Shown: positions 1 to 8,886, counted from the stretch's first letter. The stretch is DNA of 64,000 nucleotides from CAYREE01 sp964423225 (GCA_964423225.1 CAYREE010000001.1:1-64000); one strand, 5' to 3'. Notes: generated by a model not told the origin, from the letters alone. A program made the numbers and translations.

Positions 1-221
1 CCGACTTCAAGTTGTTCAGTGAATCGAATAGTCGTTGGCTTGTTGAAGTAAGGGAAGAAGACGTGAAGAAATTCGAGGAAAAAGTAGAAGCCATAAGGAT
101 AGGGACTGTGACAAAAGAAAAGAAGATAATGATCAAGGACGAAGACGAGGACATCATACTCGACTTGGACAAACTCAGGGACAAATGGGATTCAGCTGTT
201 GAAAGAGAGGTGCCAGTATGA
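1..221 (+). CDS. purL: Phosphoribosylformylglycinamidine synthase, large subunit (3' end only)
   Basis: This is the 3' end of a gene that enters from outside the window; the frame is open from base 3. The peptide carries the C-terminal LFSESNSRWLVEV stretch, which resembles the end of the FGAM synthase synthetase domain, followed by a charged tail. FGAM synthase converts FGAR, glutamine and ATP to FGAM in purine synthesis. Its stop overlaps the purQ start by 4 bp (ATGA), and purL-purQ order is the usual arrangement, which supports the call. PurS is not visible and may lie upstream. Confidence 0.85.
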   Translation, partial: DFKLFSESNSRWLVEVREEDVKKFEEKVEAIRIGTVTKEKKIMIKDEDEDIILDLDKLRDKWDSAVEREVPV

Positions 222-1024
222 AGGCGTGTATCCTACTTATCGAAGGTACGAATTGTGAGGACGAGAGTAAGAAGGCATTCGAGACCGTTGGTATAGATGC
301 TGAAAAAGTTCATTTAAAACAGTTGACAGGAGATTGCATTACTGAAAGAAAAAGAACGCTTCAAGACTATGATGCATTATTCATACCTGGTGGATGGAGT
401 GCGGGAGACTATATCCGGGCAGGATCCATATTCGGGGCAAGGTTAAAAGCAAAGCTTGGAAAGGAATTAGAGGAGTTCATTGATGATGGACGACCAGTTG
501 TTGGAGTCTGCAACGGATTCCAGATACTAGTAGAAGCGGGAATCCTTCCAGGATTCAAGGGTATAAGCATACACCCAGAAGCGGTATTATCAATCAATGC
601 GTCAAGCAACTTCCAATGCAGACCAGCATATTTAAAACATATCCATACTTCGAATATCACCTCGAAGATACCTGAAGGTAAAATCATGCAGATTCCCCTA
701 GCACATGCAGAAGGACGCTTGACTTTCGGACAAAACGATGAAAAAATGCTTGAAAAACTTATTGATAATAAGCAGATAGTATTCAGGTATTGTAGGGATG
801 ATGGATGTGAAGCAGATGGAGAGTTCCCATGGAATCCGAATGGATCTCTCTATGATATTGCGGGGATAAGCAATCCTGAAGGTAATGTTCTCGGGATGAT
901 GCCTCATCCAGAGAGGGTGATAGATTCATTACAGCAGGCAGACTGGAGTAGGAAGGATTATTCTCATGGAGAAGGCAGGATTTTCTTCGAAAGCATCAAA
1001 GACTATATGGACTCAAGACTCTAG
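218..1024 (+). CDS. purQ: Phosphoribosylformylglycinamidine synthase glutaminase subunit PurQ
   Basis: This class I glutamine amidotransferase supplies ammonia to PurL in the FGAM synthase complex of purine synthesis. The nucleophile elbow GVCNG places the catalytic Cys at residue 98. The His and Glu of the triad lie in MPHPER (His230, Glu232), and FIPGGWSAGDY at about 55-65 is typical of PurQ. The length, 268 aa, fits the longer archaeal and Gram-positive type. The start ATG overlaps the purL stop, so the two are probably translationally coupled. The 3' end overlaps the convergent gene at 1013 by 12 bp. Confidence 0.96.
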   Translation: MKACILLIEGTNCEDESKKAFETVGIDAEKVHLKQLTGDCITERKRTLQDYDALFIPGGWSAGDYIRAGSIFGARLKAKLGKELEEFIDDGRPVVGVCNGFQILVEAGILPGFKGISIHPEAVLSINASSNFQCRPAYLKHIHTSNITSKIPEGKIMQIPLAHAEGRLTFGQNDEKMLEKLIDNKQIVFRYCRDDGCEADGEFPWNPNGSLYDIAGISNPEGNVLGMMPHPERVIDSLQQADWSRKDYSHGEGRIFFESIKDYMDSRL

Positions 1025-1498
1025 GATTCCCTGAGGGAGATCTGATGTATAAGTCATGTTTCCACCCATACTCTTTTCAAAACCACATATCTCATCATTG
1101 ATACTCGTGCATTTAAAGACTATATCATCCAACCAAATACCATTCTTGATAATGGCACTGACACGCTCATTATGATGGATCAATATCCTCCCACTCTTGG
1201 TGGTCAGTGCACAAGATTTATCGCAGATTATCCTGATCTTCTTCGGATCATAACATTCGATATTGCAGCCATCACATTTTTTAATACATAACTTATCAAT
1301 GAAATCACTCTGACGTCCGGTAACACTATACTCAAATTCATGGCCAGACACCACATGTACGATATAGCGTTCAATAGAAGTAACACCAAACATGAATGAT
1401 CCGCCCATATGTTGAGAATACAATCCTATCGCCAGATGAAATAAGAATAATAATGCGATAAAGACTAGGGGCCTAATGCTCCGGTTAGAAATATTCAT
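1013..1498 (-). CDS. Hypothetical membrane-anchored protein with Cys-rich centre
   Basis: I do not recognise this family. The 161-aa product has one hydrophobic N-terminal segment (about residues 10-27) that could be a signal anchor, so the rest probably faces outside. A cluster of cysteines in the middle (C-x3-C-x2-C-x3-C, then C-x3-C) could form disulfides or bind metal. Its start overlaps the PCNA stop by 4 bp (ATGA), so it is likely co-transcribed downstream of PCNA. No functional link to replication is visible. Confidence 0.65.
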   Translation of the reverse strand: MNISNRSIRPLVFIALLFLFHLAIGLYSQHMGGSFMFGVTSIERYIVHVVSGHEFEYSVTGRQSDFIDKLCIKKCDGCNIECYDPKKIRIICDKSCALTTKSGRILIHHNERVSAIIKNGIWLDDIVFKCTSINDEICGFEKSMGGNMTYTSDLPQGILES

Positions 1499-2226
1499 AC
1501 GCTCTCAATCCGTGGGGCAAGGAAATATACTACTCTCGCTTCACCGATCGCGTATTCGACCTTTAGTGGTGCATCAGACCTAAGTTTGACTGTGACAACA
1601 GAGGGTGCTTCAGCTACCTTGAGTATGTTTTCCAGGTGATCTAGGCTGAATACTGCCCGTGCCTCGGTTTTTATGTCTGTGCTTAATACTTTGTCTTCAG
1701 GAAAATCAATGTCTACACTACCAGTATCACCGTCGCTTTTAATGCTGAATCCACCATCTAGTTTCAATGCAACATGATTGCTTACAAGCTCCGCATCCTT
1801 TAATGCCTCTTTGATTATGTTTGGGGCAACCTTGACCTCAGCTGTGAATTCTATGCTAGGTTCTTTCGGAGGATTGCTGGCAGTATCAATAATCGAGATG
1901 CTAAAACTCCTTGTGGTCTCTCCACGGAAGACCATTTTCAATCGTTGATCAAGTATCAAGTCTATCTTGTCTTCAGACCGAGCCCTCTTTGTGATCTTGC
2001 TTAATTCTGCAAAGTCTATGCCAATTGTTGTTGGAGCATCTACCTTGAATTTTTCAAATGATTTTGCAGGTAGCTGATAGTCTACCAACGCTATCTGTGA
2101 AGGATCCATTGCCCTCAATTTTATACCGCTCTCATCTATCAGAAAAGAGCCTTCATCGATCAGTGCTGCAATTGCTTCAATACTCGATTTCCAAGACTTA
2201 GTGTCGTTTATGGTCGCTTCAAACAT
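1495..2226 (-). CDS. pcn: DNA polymerase sliding clamp PCNA
   Basis: This is the archaeal homotrimeric sliding clamp, which tethers DNA polymerase, FEN1, ligase and other partners to DNA. It starts with MFEATI, has the early LIDE and the LRAMDPSQIALVDYQL segment of archaeal PCNA, and ends with the FLAPRIE stretch of the C-terminal clamp domain. I chose the ATG at 2226 (243 aa) because family members begin MFEA or similar and a GGGGTG Shine-Dalgarno-like motif sits about 6 nt upstream. A start 18 bp further up is possible. A TATA-like element lies at 2271-2281. Confidence 0.95.
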   Translation of the reverse strand: MFEATINDTKSWKSSIEAIAALIDEGSFLIDESGIKLRAMDPSQIALVDYQLPAKSFEKFKVDAPTTIGIDFAELSKITKRARSEDKIDLILDQRLKMVFRGETTRSFSISIIDTASNPPKEPSIEFTAEVKVAPNIIKEALKDAELVSNHVALKLDGGFSIKSDGDTGSVDIDFPEDKVLSTDIKTEARAVFSLDHLENILKVAEAPSVVTVKLRSDAPLKVEYAIGEARVVYFLAPRIESV

Positions 2227-2270
2227 CCAATACACCCCAACCAAATAATACTATAGTAATTAAAGACTCT

Positions 2271-2281
2271 GAATATAAAAA
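2271..2281 (-). promoter_or_regulatory. TATA box, PCNA promoter
   Basis: On the minus strand this reads TTTTTATATTC, a good archaeal TATA element, just past the lysK stop. It predicts a transcript start near 2250 and a leader of about 25 nt carrying the GGGGTG ribosome-binding motif. Confidence 0.5.
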
Positions 2282-2292
2282 CAATGTCCGTT

Positions 2293-3837
2293 TCAGTCTG
2301 TTGACAATCGTTTCACAACGAATTCTTTTTCCAAAGTCAATAGGAACATTGCAGCCTTCGGGCCTTTCTCCTTGCCGATTAGAACCTGATATATCGCCTT
2401 GAATAGTTCTGGTGGATTCAAATCATTGGATCTTGCGATATCATAGATACGTTTATGCAAGTCTTGTGGAATCCATTTCTTGCCTAACTCTCTGGAAAGC
2501 TCCTGTAACGCCTTTCTCTGATTATCATCTAAGTGATTCAAGTTTTTTTCTGCTATATCTGCTTCAGTCAGCTTGAACCTCAAGTATTCTGGACCCCATT
2601 TATTCGCCCAAATACCAGCTAATACGACCCGTTTTAACAGCCGGGATTTATCATAGCCAGTATAACCCATGGCGGAAATCCGCTCATCTAGGATGTCCTC
2701 TGTTGGCTCTGGTATGATCTGGGATAATACAGCGCAGAGTGTGAAGGGTACGTTCAGATAGGAGGGATCTTCCACTTGTGACAGATCATACATCTCATTC
2801 AAGTCTTCAACTGGATCGGTTTTTTTGTAAAACGAGTTTTCTGCAACATCATACTCATCGACTAGTGAGGGTAAGGTTGCTAGGTTGATATCCCTTTGTT
2901 TTTTCAATCGTTTATACATGAAGAACTTCAATACTTCGGGTTCTGCCATCTTAAGCCAGTCACCAAGGGTTATCACATTCCCTTTGGAGCTGCTTATCTT
3001 GTCCTTGTTGAGTGTGAAGAATTCATAGACTACTGGATATGGCGGCTGCCACTCAAAGACTTCACTAGATATTATCTTGCTTGTATCATAGCTTCCTCCC
3101 TGGGTAGCATGCTCTTTACCGAATGGTTCGCACGTGACCTTGAAATGATGCCATCTTGCAGCCCATTCAACCCGCCAAGGAAGCTTGCCCTCACCATTCA
3201 ATGCATCACTTACTCCTTCATGAGAGCATCCCTCTGCACGTCCACCAGATACGTCAGTAGACTCACATACATAAGAAACTTTTAAGCCGTCAAGACCAGT
3301 CACCCGAGTAGTTGATATCCTACCGCACCCACCACATATTGGTGTCCATGGAACATAGTCAACGGGTAGCGGTTCTCTCCGATACTTATTGAGTATCTCG
3401 GTAATCTTTTCTTTTTTCTCAAACGCTATCTTTATCTCATTATTAAGATCCTTGTTTCGATACAAATCAGTTCCAGAATACTTCACAGGCTTCACCCCGA
3501 ATGATTCAAGATCTTCCATGAAGGGTTCTACAAAATGGTCTACGAATGATTTGTGACAGCCGTCAGGATCAGGTATGTCTTTCACAGGATATCCAAGATA
3601 CTCCTTCAACCCATCCATGCCTAAAGGGACTTTCCTGAATGGATCACTATCATCAGCAACCCAGATCAAATCCACTTCTAGAGCGGATGCTAGACACGCC
3701 TTCCTTACTGCATCTCCCCTGATCACATCACTGGCATTTCCAACATGAGGTATCCCGGAAATGCTAGTCCCAGTCTCAATAACATGTCTATCACCCCTGT
3801 CTTTCAGGGCCTTTACAATCTCACTACTCCAGTGCAT
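2293..3837 (-). CDS. lysS: Lysyl-tRNA synthetase, class I
   Basis: This enzyme charges tRNA-Lys with lysine. It is the class I type (LysK/LysRS1) found mainly in archaea, with no relation to class II LysS. The HIGH-like motif is HVGN at 31-34 in a PHVGNASD context, and the KMSKS-like motif is KISSSKG at 280-286. A C-x2-C pair at 168-171, with further Cys at 191 and 204, suggests a zinc-binding insertion. The length, 514 aa, is normal. It is transcribed divergently from the C/D box RNA at 3876 and the gene at 3994. Confidence 0.96.
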   Translation of the reverse strand: MHWSSEIVKALKDRGDRHVIETGTSISGIPHVGNASDVIRGDAVRKACLASALEVDLIWVADDSDPFRKVPLGMDGLKEYLGYPVKDIPDPDGCHKSFVDHFVEPFMEDLESFGVKPVKYSGTDLYRNKDLNNEIKIAFEKKEKITEILNKYRREPLPVDYVPWTPICGGCGRISTTRVTGLDGLKVSYVCESTDVSGGRAEGCSHEGVSDALNGEGKLPWRVEWAARWHHFKVTCEPFGKEHATQGGSYDTSKIISSEVFEWQPPYPVVYEFFTLNKDKISSSKGNVITLGDWLKMAEPEVLKFFMYKRLKKQRDINLATLPSLVDEYDVAENSFYKKTDPVEDLNEMYDLSQVEDPSYLNVPFTLCAVLSQIIPEPTEDILDERISAMGYTGYDKSRLLKRVVLAGIWANKWGPEYLRFKLTEADIAEKNLNHLDDNQRKALQELSRELGKKWIPQDLHKRIYDIARSNDLNPPELFKAIYQVLIGKEKGPKAAMFLLTLEKEFVVKRLSTD

Positions 3838-3841
3838 GACC

Positions 3842-3849
3842 TTATAATA
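3842..3849 (+). promoter_or_regulatory. TATA box for the C/D box sRNA
   Basis: TTATAATA lies 27-34 nt upstream of the first paired base of the sRNA at 3876, the right spacing for an archaeal promoter producing this RNA as its own transcript. Confidence 0.55.
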
Positions 3850-3875
3850 TAGAATCTAGCCCTAATATTAAATCG

Positions 3876-3934
3876 GCGGGATGATGAAGCGAACAACCTC
3901 TGAGAAGATGATGACTGATGGGCGAACTGACCGC
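3876..3934 (+). ncRNA. C/D box sRNA, predicted guide for 2'-O-methylation in the 23S rRNA A-loop
   Basis: All four boxes are perfect and well spaced: C ATGATGA 3881-3887, D' CTGA 3900-3903, C' ATGATGA 3908-3914 and D CTGA 3927-3930. Both guides are 12 nt (3888-3899 and 3915-3926), and GCGG/CCGC (3876-3879/3931-3934) forms a terminal stem. The complement of the D' guide is AGGUUGUUCGCU, matching the A-loop (helix 92). By the box-plus-five rule it targets the U before GUUCG, equivalent to E. coli U2552. The complement of the D guide begins UUCGCCCAU, the next bases of the same helix, and would target C2558. It should assemble with L7Ae, Nop5 and fibrillarin. Confidence 0.88.
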
Positions 3935-3960
3935 TAAAAAATAAACCCTAATAAACGATG

Positions 3961-3968
3961 TTTATATG
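3961..3968 (+). promoter_or_regulatory. TATA box, promoter of the AIR-synthase-like gene
   Basis: TTTATATG lies 26-33 nt upstream of the ATG at 3994. That spacing predicts a leaderless or nearly leaderless mRNA, consistent with the absence of a ribosome-binding motif before the ATG. Confidence 0.55.
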
Positions 3969-3993
3969 AGAACAAAATAATGTAATATCAGCT

Positions 3994-4881
3994 ATGAAAC
4001 ATGATATCGATCGGGCAGTCGAACACCTTCTAGAGACTGCAGGAGTAAGACGCAAGTTCTGGCATATGGACGAGAAAGTCAAAGACTTGAAGTACGGTAT
4101 ACGCCAGGGAGATGATGCAGTAATAGTAGGCGATACAGTCATCAATATGGAAGGCCCCTATCCATTAAAGACGGGTAGGAAGACTGGGCTAATACACACC
4201 TGCAGTGATGTTGTGATCATGGGTGGTAGGCCGCTTTACGGCTTCAATAGCATGCAGGTAGATAGTGTTAAACAAGCTGAAGAGGTTGCTGAAGACTTGA
4301 AGAAACAGGCTATGGGCTTGAATGTTCCCATGATCGGGGGTAATACTCAGCTTGAAAACGATCTTATCCCATGTATATCGTTCACAGTTGTTGGAAAGCT
4401 TTTGAAGGATCCGATACCTGACGGTGGCGCTCGGATCGGAGATAGAGTCTTAATGCTTGGTACAATACTTGACGGAGAGATAGGTGAACGGATATACCGG
4501 GCGAATGTTAAATTCAATACTTATCTAGAGCTAGTTGAAAAAGGCGTAATCATCCATGCTGCAAAGGATGCTAGCAGGGGAGGATGGTTCAGCAACCTTG
4601 TTGAGATGATGGTGAAAGCCCAACGTGGAGTAGACATCACAGGGATACCCTATCCAAGAATCACAAGATATATGGGCACATATATGCTATGCGTACCCCA
4701 GAAAGAGGTTGAGAAAATAGTGGATATATGCGCTAAGAATAAATGCCCGTTAATAGAATTTGCAAAAGTTACAAAGGACATGAGGATCCGTTTAGGCGGG
4801 AAAACCGTTGTAAACAAGAGAAAAATGCTGGAGCTTGTGAAAAAGACACCTTATAGAAAACCTAAAACAACTAAAATATAA
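3994..4881 (+). CDS. AIR synthase-related protein (PurM/ThiL/SelD superfamily)
   Basis: The 295-aa product belongs to the PurM-like ATP-binding superfamily, which includes AIR synthase, thiamine-monophosphate kinase, selenophosphate synthase and HypE. Visible marks are the GDDAV metal/ATP segment (about residues 38-42), a PMIGGNTQ motif (about 112-119) and the KDASRGG motif (about 190-196) where PurM-fold enzymes contact substrate. There is no SelD-type Cys/Sec motif near the N terminus, and it does not match PurM closely. It resembles the uncharacterised archaeal AIR-synthase-like proteins more than any named enzyme. The substrate cannot be told from sequence. Confidence 0.75.
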   Translation: MKHDIDRAVEHLLETAGVRRKFWHMDEKVKDLKYGIRQGDDAVIVGDTVINMEGPYPLKTGRKTGLIHTCSDVVIMGGRPLYGFNSMQVDSVKQAEEVAEDLKKQAMGLNVPMIGGNTQLENDLIPCISFTVVGKLLKDPIPDGGARIGDRVLMLGTILDGEIGERIYRANVKFNTYLELVEKGVIIHAAKDASRGGWFSNLVEMMVKAQRGVDITGIPYPRITRYMGTYMLCVPQKEVEKIVDICAKNKCPLIEFAKVTKDMRIRLGGKTVVNKRKMLELVKKTPYRKPKTTKI

Positions 4882-4913
4882 ATAAAATTAATATAATAAA
4901 AAAACACCTTGTA

Positions 4914-4956
4914 TAATATAAGTTATTTTCTTTTTTATCCTAAGTAATATAAGTTA
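4914..4956. repeat. Direct repeat pair upstream of the YfhO-like gene
   Basis: TAATATAAGTTA occurs twice (4914-4925 and 4945-4956), 31 bp apart, in the AT-rich leader before 4985. The second copy is also flanked by AGTAA/TTACT. The pair could be TATA elements or an operator. Confidence 0.4.
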
Positions 4957-4984
4957 CTGCCTGATTAATGATATAGGGGGCAAC

Positions 4985-6973
4985 ATGGAAAACAGGATCA
5001 TTAAACAGGAATTCCATAAACAAAGAGGAATACTGCTTGCAGTAGGGCTATTAGTACTATCGCTAGTAGCAGTATATATTGAATATGCTGGTAGCCCATC
5101 CAACCTACCCTATACAATCGCACTTATCACAGCCGCACTAACACCACTAATACTAAATAAAAAACAGATGAGCCACCCAGTATTCATGCTCATCTACCTT
5201 ACCGCAATAGGATTAATATTCACAACACCAATCTTCAAAAACTTCGAATACTGGGGATTTCACGACTGGGATTATCACGCATTCATACGAGAAGTAAGCC
5301 GGACAACCATCCTACAATACCATCAAATACCACACTGGAACCCATATAATAGCGGGGGAAACATCCTTCTTGCAAACTGGAGTAGCGGATTCCTAAGCCC
5401 ATCATTCATAATAGTCCTCTGGTTCGGAGCCATCAAAGGGACGAAGATACTGATAGTCACACACACCATTATCGGATTAATTGGATTTTTCCTACTCTCA
5501 CACCACATGGGATTAAGAGGCTACATATCCTATCTCCCAGGATTCATATTCATGTTCTCAAGCTTCTATAGCCTACACATAGCAGTCGGCCATTTCGCAT
5601 GGATAGCTACAGCATGGCTACCATACGCATTCCTCTATTACCGGATGAGTTATGGACAAAAAAAATACGCGTTTCTCGCAGGCTTTTTCACAGCCATCAT
5701 GTATCTTGAATCCCATGGATACCAGGTCGCATACACTATCCTTCTGATAGGACTACACTCATCATTAAAAACACTCATGAACCTGAGCCAGAAAGAAGAC
5801 CTACCAGTCAAGAAAAAACTTGCCCCACTAATAATACTTTTTATTTTCCTATCATCCACGATAATGCTTGGAGCAGTTAAGATGCTTCCCACTTATCTTT
5901 TCACACAAGAGTACCCTACAATAAGAAACAGACAGCCTGGATTCACTATTTCGACACTATACGAGTCTTTTGTTAATGTAAACAGGATATCTACTGCAGT
6001 ATTCTGGCATAACAAGAGCGCATACATGGGATTCCTACCTCTAATACTCGCATTGATGGGAATGGTTTCTCTTTATAGAAAGGAATTCGCCCTAATTATC
6101 GCCCTAATTATCATTGTATGGGCATCTTTCACAACCAATGCACCATTAAACATGTGGGAGATGATTCATTCCCTCCCTATTTTTAGTACATTAAGAGCCC
6201 CTACAAGACTGATAACCCTCGTTGTCTTCATCTTAGCGATCTTTGCAGGTGAGGGATTAAAACGGGTGAGATCGTTTAATTCATGGATTCCCCCACTCAT
6301 ACTCTCATATATCATACTAATCCTTATCACAACGAATAGTCCTGCACTCTACAAAGCATTTGTTGTAAAACCTTATGAGATCAATAGGAAGGGATTAGAA
6401 TTCCAGCAGATCATTTCAAGAGACAAGCTTAAAAACCAGAACAGCAATTGTTATGCACACTTCCTAGCAAACCAGGGTACGATAAACTGTTTTGAACCAG
6501 TAACAGTACCCAGAAAAGCAATGCCAAAAGCAGCCAGGTCATATCGCGGAGAAGCATATATGTTCCCATCTGGAGAAGCCGACATATCCTATTTCTCGCC
6601 TAACTGGATTATAGTCAAAGCAGAAGAGGAGACAGGCACAGTAATATTAAATCAGAATTATCATTCCGGCTGGTATGCAAATGGAATCCCAGCAGTAAAA
6701 TTCAACGGACTAATAGGATACAAGTTAAAGCCTGGTGAAAACACCGTGAACTTCACATATCATACACCAGGATTCATCCCAGGAGCACTTATAACTCTAT
6801 TTGGATTCGTATTACTAGTACTTGCTTTGACTAACAACCTGGGAAAAATCATAGAGCTGATACGTGATCGAACAGAAAGATTCCTTAAAGAAAAGGGTTT
6901 GATAAAAAAGGATTTCATTGAGAGCCTTGAAGAAGAATCTATTGAGAGCTTTGAGGAGTCGTCGTCTTTTTAG
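4985..6973 (+). CDS. YfhO-like GT-C fold membrane protein
   Basis: This 662-aa polytopic membrane protein resembles the YfhO family, which carries the GT-C fold of lipid-linked-sugar glycosyltransferases. After the first hydrophobic segments an acidic motif, HDWD (93-96), sits where GT-C enzymes hold their catalytic acid. About a dozen hydrophobic segments follow. The C-terminal soluble part has the NQNYHSGW segment seen in YfhO proteins. It likely uses a polyprenyl-linked sugar to modify surface glycan or lipid. The start follows a GGGGGC motif at 5 nt spacing. Its 3' end overlaps the convergent SPFH gene by 35 bp. Confidence 0.75.
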   Translation: MENRIIKQEFHKQRGILLAVGLLVLSLVAVYIEYAGSPSNLPYTIALITAALTPLILNKKQMSHPVFMLIYLTAIGLIFTTPIFKNFEYWGFHDWDYHAFIREVSRTTILQYHQIPHWNPYNSGGNILLANWSSGFLSPSFIIVLWFGAIKGTKILIVTHTIIGLIGFFLLSHHMGLRGYISYLPGFIFMFSSFYSLHIAVGHFAWIATAWLPYAFLYYRMSYGQKKYAFLAGFFTAIMYLESHGYQVAYTILLIGLHSSLKTLMNLSQKEDLPVKKKLAPLIILFIFLSSTIMLGAVKMLPTYLFTQEYPTIRNRQPGFTISTLYESFVNVNRISTAVFWHNKSAYMGFLPLILALMGMVSLYRKEFALIIALIIIVWASFTTNAPLNMWEMIHSLPIFSTLRAPTRLITLVVFILAIFAGEGLKRVRSFNSWIPPLILSYIILILITTNSPALYKAFVVKPYEINRKGLEFQQIISRDKLKNQNSNCYAHFLANQGTINCFEPVTVPRKAMPKAARSYRGEAYMFPSGEADISYFSPNWIIVKAEEETGTVILNQNYHSGWYANGIPAVKFNGLIGYKLKPGENTVNFTYHTPGFIPGALITLFGFVLLVLALTNNLGKIIELIRDRTERFLKEKGLIKKDFIESLEEESIESFEESSSF

Positions 6974-7886
6974 TCCCAGTATTATCAATATCCTTGAACA
7001 AGGGGAAGCCACGGTCTGTCACAGGCACATATATTACACTGTCATGCTTGTCCAGATTCGTTATCCAATACCAGCTAAGATAACTTGGAGTAAGACTCTG
7101 ACCAATAATCTCATTCGCCTTTGAAATACCCTCGGCCTCAATCTTCTTACGCTCAGCCTCCTTCTCCTCCTTCTGTATTATGAACTCCATCTTCTGCGCT
7201 TCCTGTTCTGCTTGAAGCTTATTCTCTATTGCACGCTCTATCTGAGGCGGCCTCACTATAGAACGGACCAATACCTGCTCTAAAACAATATTTTTAGCCT
7301 CAAATTGTGGTTTTAGTTTCTTGAATATCTGAGCGGTTATGTCTGGGCGTTTCTGATGCATATCCATTGCCGAGTATTCGCCTGCAACATCACGTATCAC
7401 CGTCCTTGCAGTCGGACGGATGATAACCTGGTCATATGTCTTTCCAACAGTCTGATGTATATCACTCGCCTTCTCAGGTACAATATGGTATAATATCGTT
7501 ACATCAAAGTCAACGTTCAAACCATCTTTTGAGATTGCTGTTATCCTATCATCGTTTTTAACCCGGCCTTCGCCTGCCACAAGGCTCATAGTATAGTCTT
7601 GGGTCTTGATATTATAGTTGATGATAGACACCCATGGCGGCTTGAGATGCCAGCCCTCACCAAACTCTTCTTGTTCTACACCACCACTAAAGTAGTTGAA
7701 TTTCACTCCGCGCTCGCCAGCCCCAACACTTGCGATAAGCATCGGACTGATAACTGCAAAAGCAAAAGACAAGATTATAAAGATTACAATCAAACCGGAA
7801 ATCGGGTTAGAACCAGACCCAGCTTTGGAACGACTACGACCACCGGAATCAATATTGATGGGAATCTCTTCCCCGAGTATCTTCAT
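6939..7886 (-). CDS. SPFH/prohibitin-family membrane protein
   Basis: The 315-aa product has one N-terminal transmembrane segment (about residues 32-53), then an SPFH (band 7) domain beginning GAGERGVKFNYF and running through the GEYSAMD segment. A Glu/Lys/Ala-rich coiled coil follows (about 215-265). Prohibitin and HflK/C-type proteins of this kind form membrane scaffolds and often regulate FtsH- or NfeD-type membrane proteases. No partner protease is adjacent. The C-terminal tail is Thr/Ser-rich. Confidence 0.85.
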   Translation of the reverse strand: MKILGEEIPINIDSGGRSRSKAGSGSNPISGLIVIFIILSFAFAVISPMLIASVGAGERGVKFNYFSGGVEQEEFGEGWHLKPPWVSIINYNIKTQDYTMSLVAGEGRVKNDDRITAISKDGLNVDFDVTILYHIVPEKASDIHQTVGKTYDQVIIRPTARTVIRDVAGEYSAMDMHQKRPDITAQIFKKLKPQFEAKNIVLEQVLVRSIVRPPQIERAIENKLQAEQEAQKMEFIIQKEEKEAERKKIEAEGISKANEIIGQSLTPSYLSWYWITNLDKHDSVIYVPVTDRGFPLFKDIDNTGTKKTTTPQSSQ

Positions 7887-7921
7887 GATAGTAAATTAGA
7901 TGAGAGTATAATAAATGAAGG

Positions 7922-8374
7922 ATGATGAGGATAAGGAAGTTCAGACCGGATGACGCCAGGAAAGTATCATACCTTGTAAGAAAGACGCTACGCGATGTGA
8001 ACAGTTTGCATTACTCTGATAGTGTGATAAAATCCATGAGTGAATACTATAGTCCTAAAGGGATAGTCGAAAGATCAAGGGGGAAAACCATCTTTATCGC
8101 AGTTGAAGGCGAGAAAATAATTGGGACTGCGAACGTGGACACTAATCTTATTGGCGCAGTATTCATCCATCCAGATTATATGAACAAGGGCATAGGATCC
8201 AAACTCATGGACAAATGCGAGAAACATGCGAAAAAACATGGGATAAAAAATATCATGTTAAAGGCCAGTGTGAATGCTATCGAATTTTATGAAAAACTAG
8301 GATACACAAGGGGGAAGAGGAATTATCATAAGAAGGGTGGAGAAACTTGCACTATGATGAAAAAAATGCTTTAA
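7922..8374 (+). CDS. GNAT-family N-acetyltransferase
   Basis: The 150-aa product has the GNAT fold. Strand beta4 plus motif A reads VFIHPDYMNKGIGSKLM, with the acetyl-CoA pyrophosphate loop NKGIG, and motif B ends ...AIEFYEKLGYT. The substrate could be a protein N terminus, an amine or a small molecule and cannot be told from sequence. Two adjacent ATGs (7922 and 7925) are possible starts. It is divergent from the SPFH gene, with 35 bp between the two starts. Confidence 0.88.
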   Translation: MMRIRKFRPDDARKVSYLVRKTLRDVNSLHYSDSVIKSMSEYYSPKGIVERSRGKTIFIAVEGEKIIGTANVDTNLIGAVFIHPDYMNKGIGSKLMDKCEKHAKKHGIKNIMLKASVNAIEFYEKLGYTRGKRNYHKKGGETCTMMKKML

Positions 8375-8380
8375 ATAGTA

Positions 8381-8388
8381 TTTTTATA
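8381..8388 (+). promoter_or_regulatory. TATA box, promoter of the orphan gene at 8410
   Basis: TTTTTATA lies 22-29 nt upstream of the ATG at 8410, predicting a leaderless transcript. Its presence supports the orphan gene being real. Confidence 0.5.
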
Positions 8389-8409
8389 CATGATTCCTAG
8401 GATTATAAC

Positions 8410-8850
8410 ATGGCAACAACACTACAAGCACCACCAGGACAAGAACAAAGAGCAGTACCCCCAGCTGAAAAACCACCAGTAATGGCTGGCTCGGCAACAA
8501 TGGACCAAGTTAGAGACTTCAGTAATACACTAAGCTTCAGTGGAATAGGCCCAGCAGGCGGCAACCCATTCAAGGAAGTAATGACCAATCCAGCCCAAGC
8601 ACATGCTAAGGCCGCTCTCGCACACAGACTAACAGGCGCGGAATTCGACGACACCAGGCTTACAGGAGATGCAGGACACCAAGTCGCAGTAGCTTTCCAG
8701 AATCCAGACTTGAAAAGAAGACTAGGACAAATGGCTAGTGCAGGTCCAGATGAGGCTGCAGCATACCTGAAGGAAGTTGGTCTACAAGCAGTACAAGGAG
8801 ATGCATTAGCAACAATCGGTCTATTAAGCTCTGCATTAGGTGGAAAATAA
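8410..8850 (+). CDS. Hypothetical Ala-rich soluble protein
   Basis: I do not recognise this family. The 146-aa product has no membrane segment. Residues 1-30 are Pro/Gln/Ala-rich and probably disordered. The rest is Ala/Gly-rich with helix-forming stretches and ends in LLSSALGGK. It has its own TATA element and is followed after 36 bp by another orphan with a similar Pro-rich start (8887). The two may form an accessory pair next to tRNA-Phe. Confidence 0.6.
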   Translation: MATTLQAPPGQEQRAVPPAEKPPVMAGSATMDQVRDFSNTLSFSGIGPAGGNPFKEVMTNPAQAHAKAALAHRLTGAEFDDTRLTGDAGHQVAVAFQNPDLKRRLGQMASAGPDEAAAYLKEVGLQAVQGDALATIGLLSSALGGK

Positions 8851-8886
8851 GGATTTAAACCCTTATTTTTCCCATATTATTTTCTT

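Noticed and set aside
3948..4145. Minus-strand frame over the start of the AIR-synthase-like gene
   Set aside because: Its sequence is explained by the opposite strand, and a plus-strand TATA box and ATG fit the real gene.
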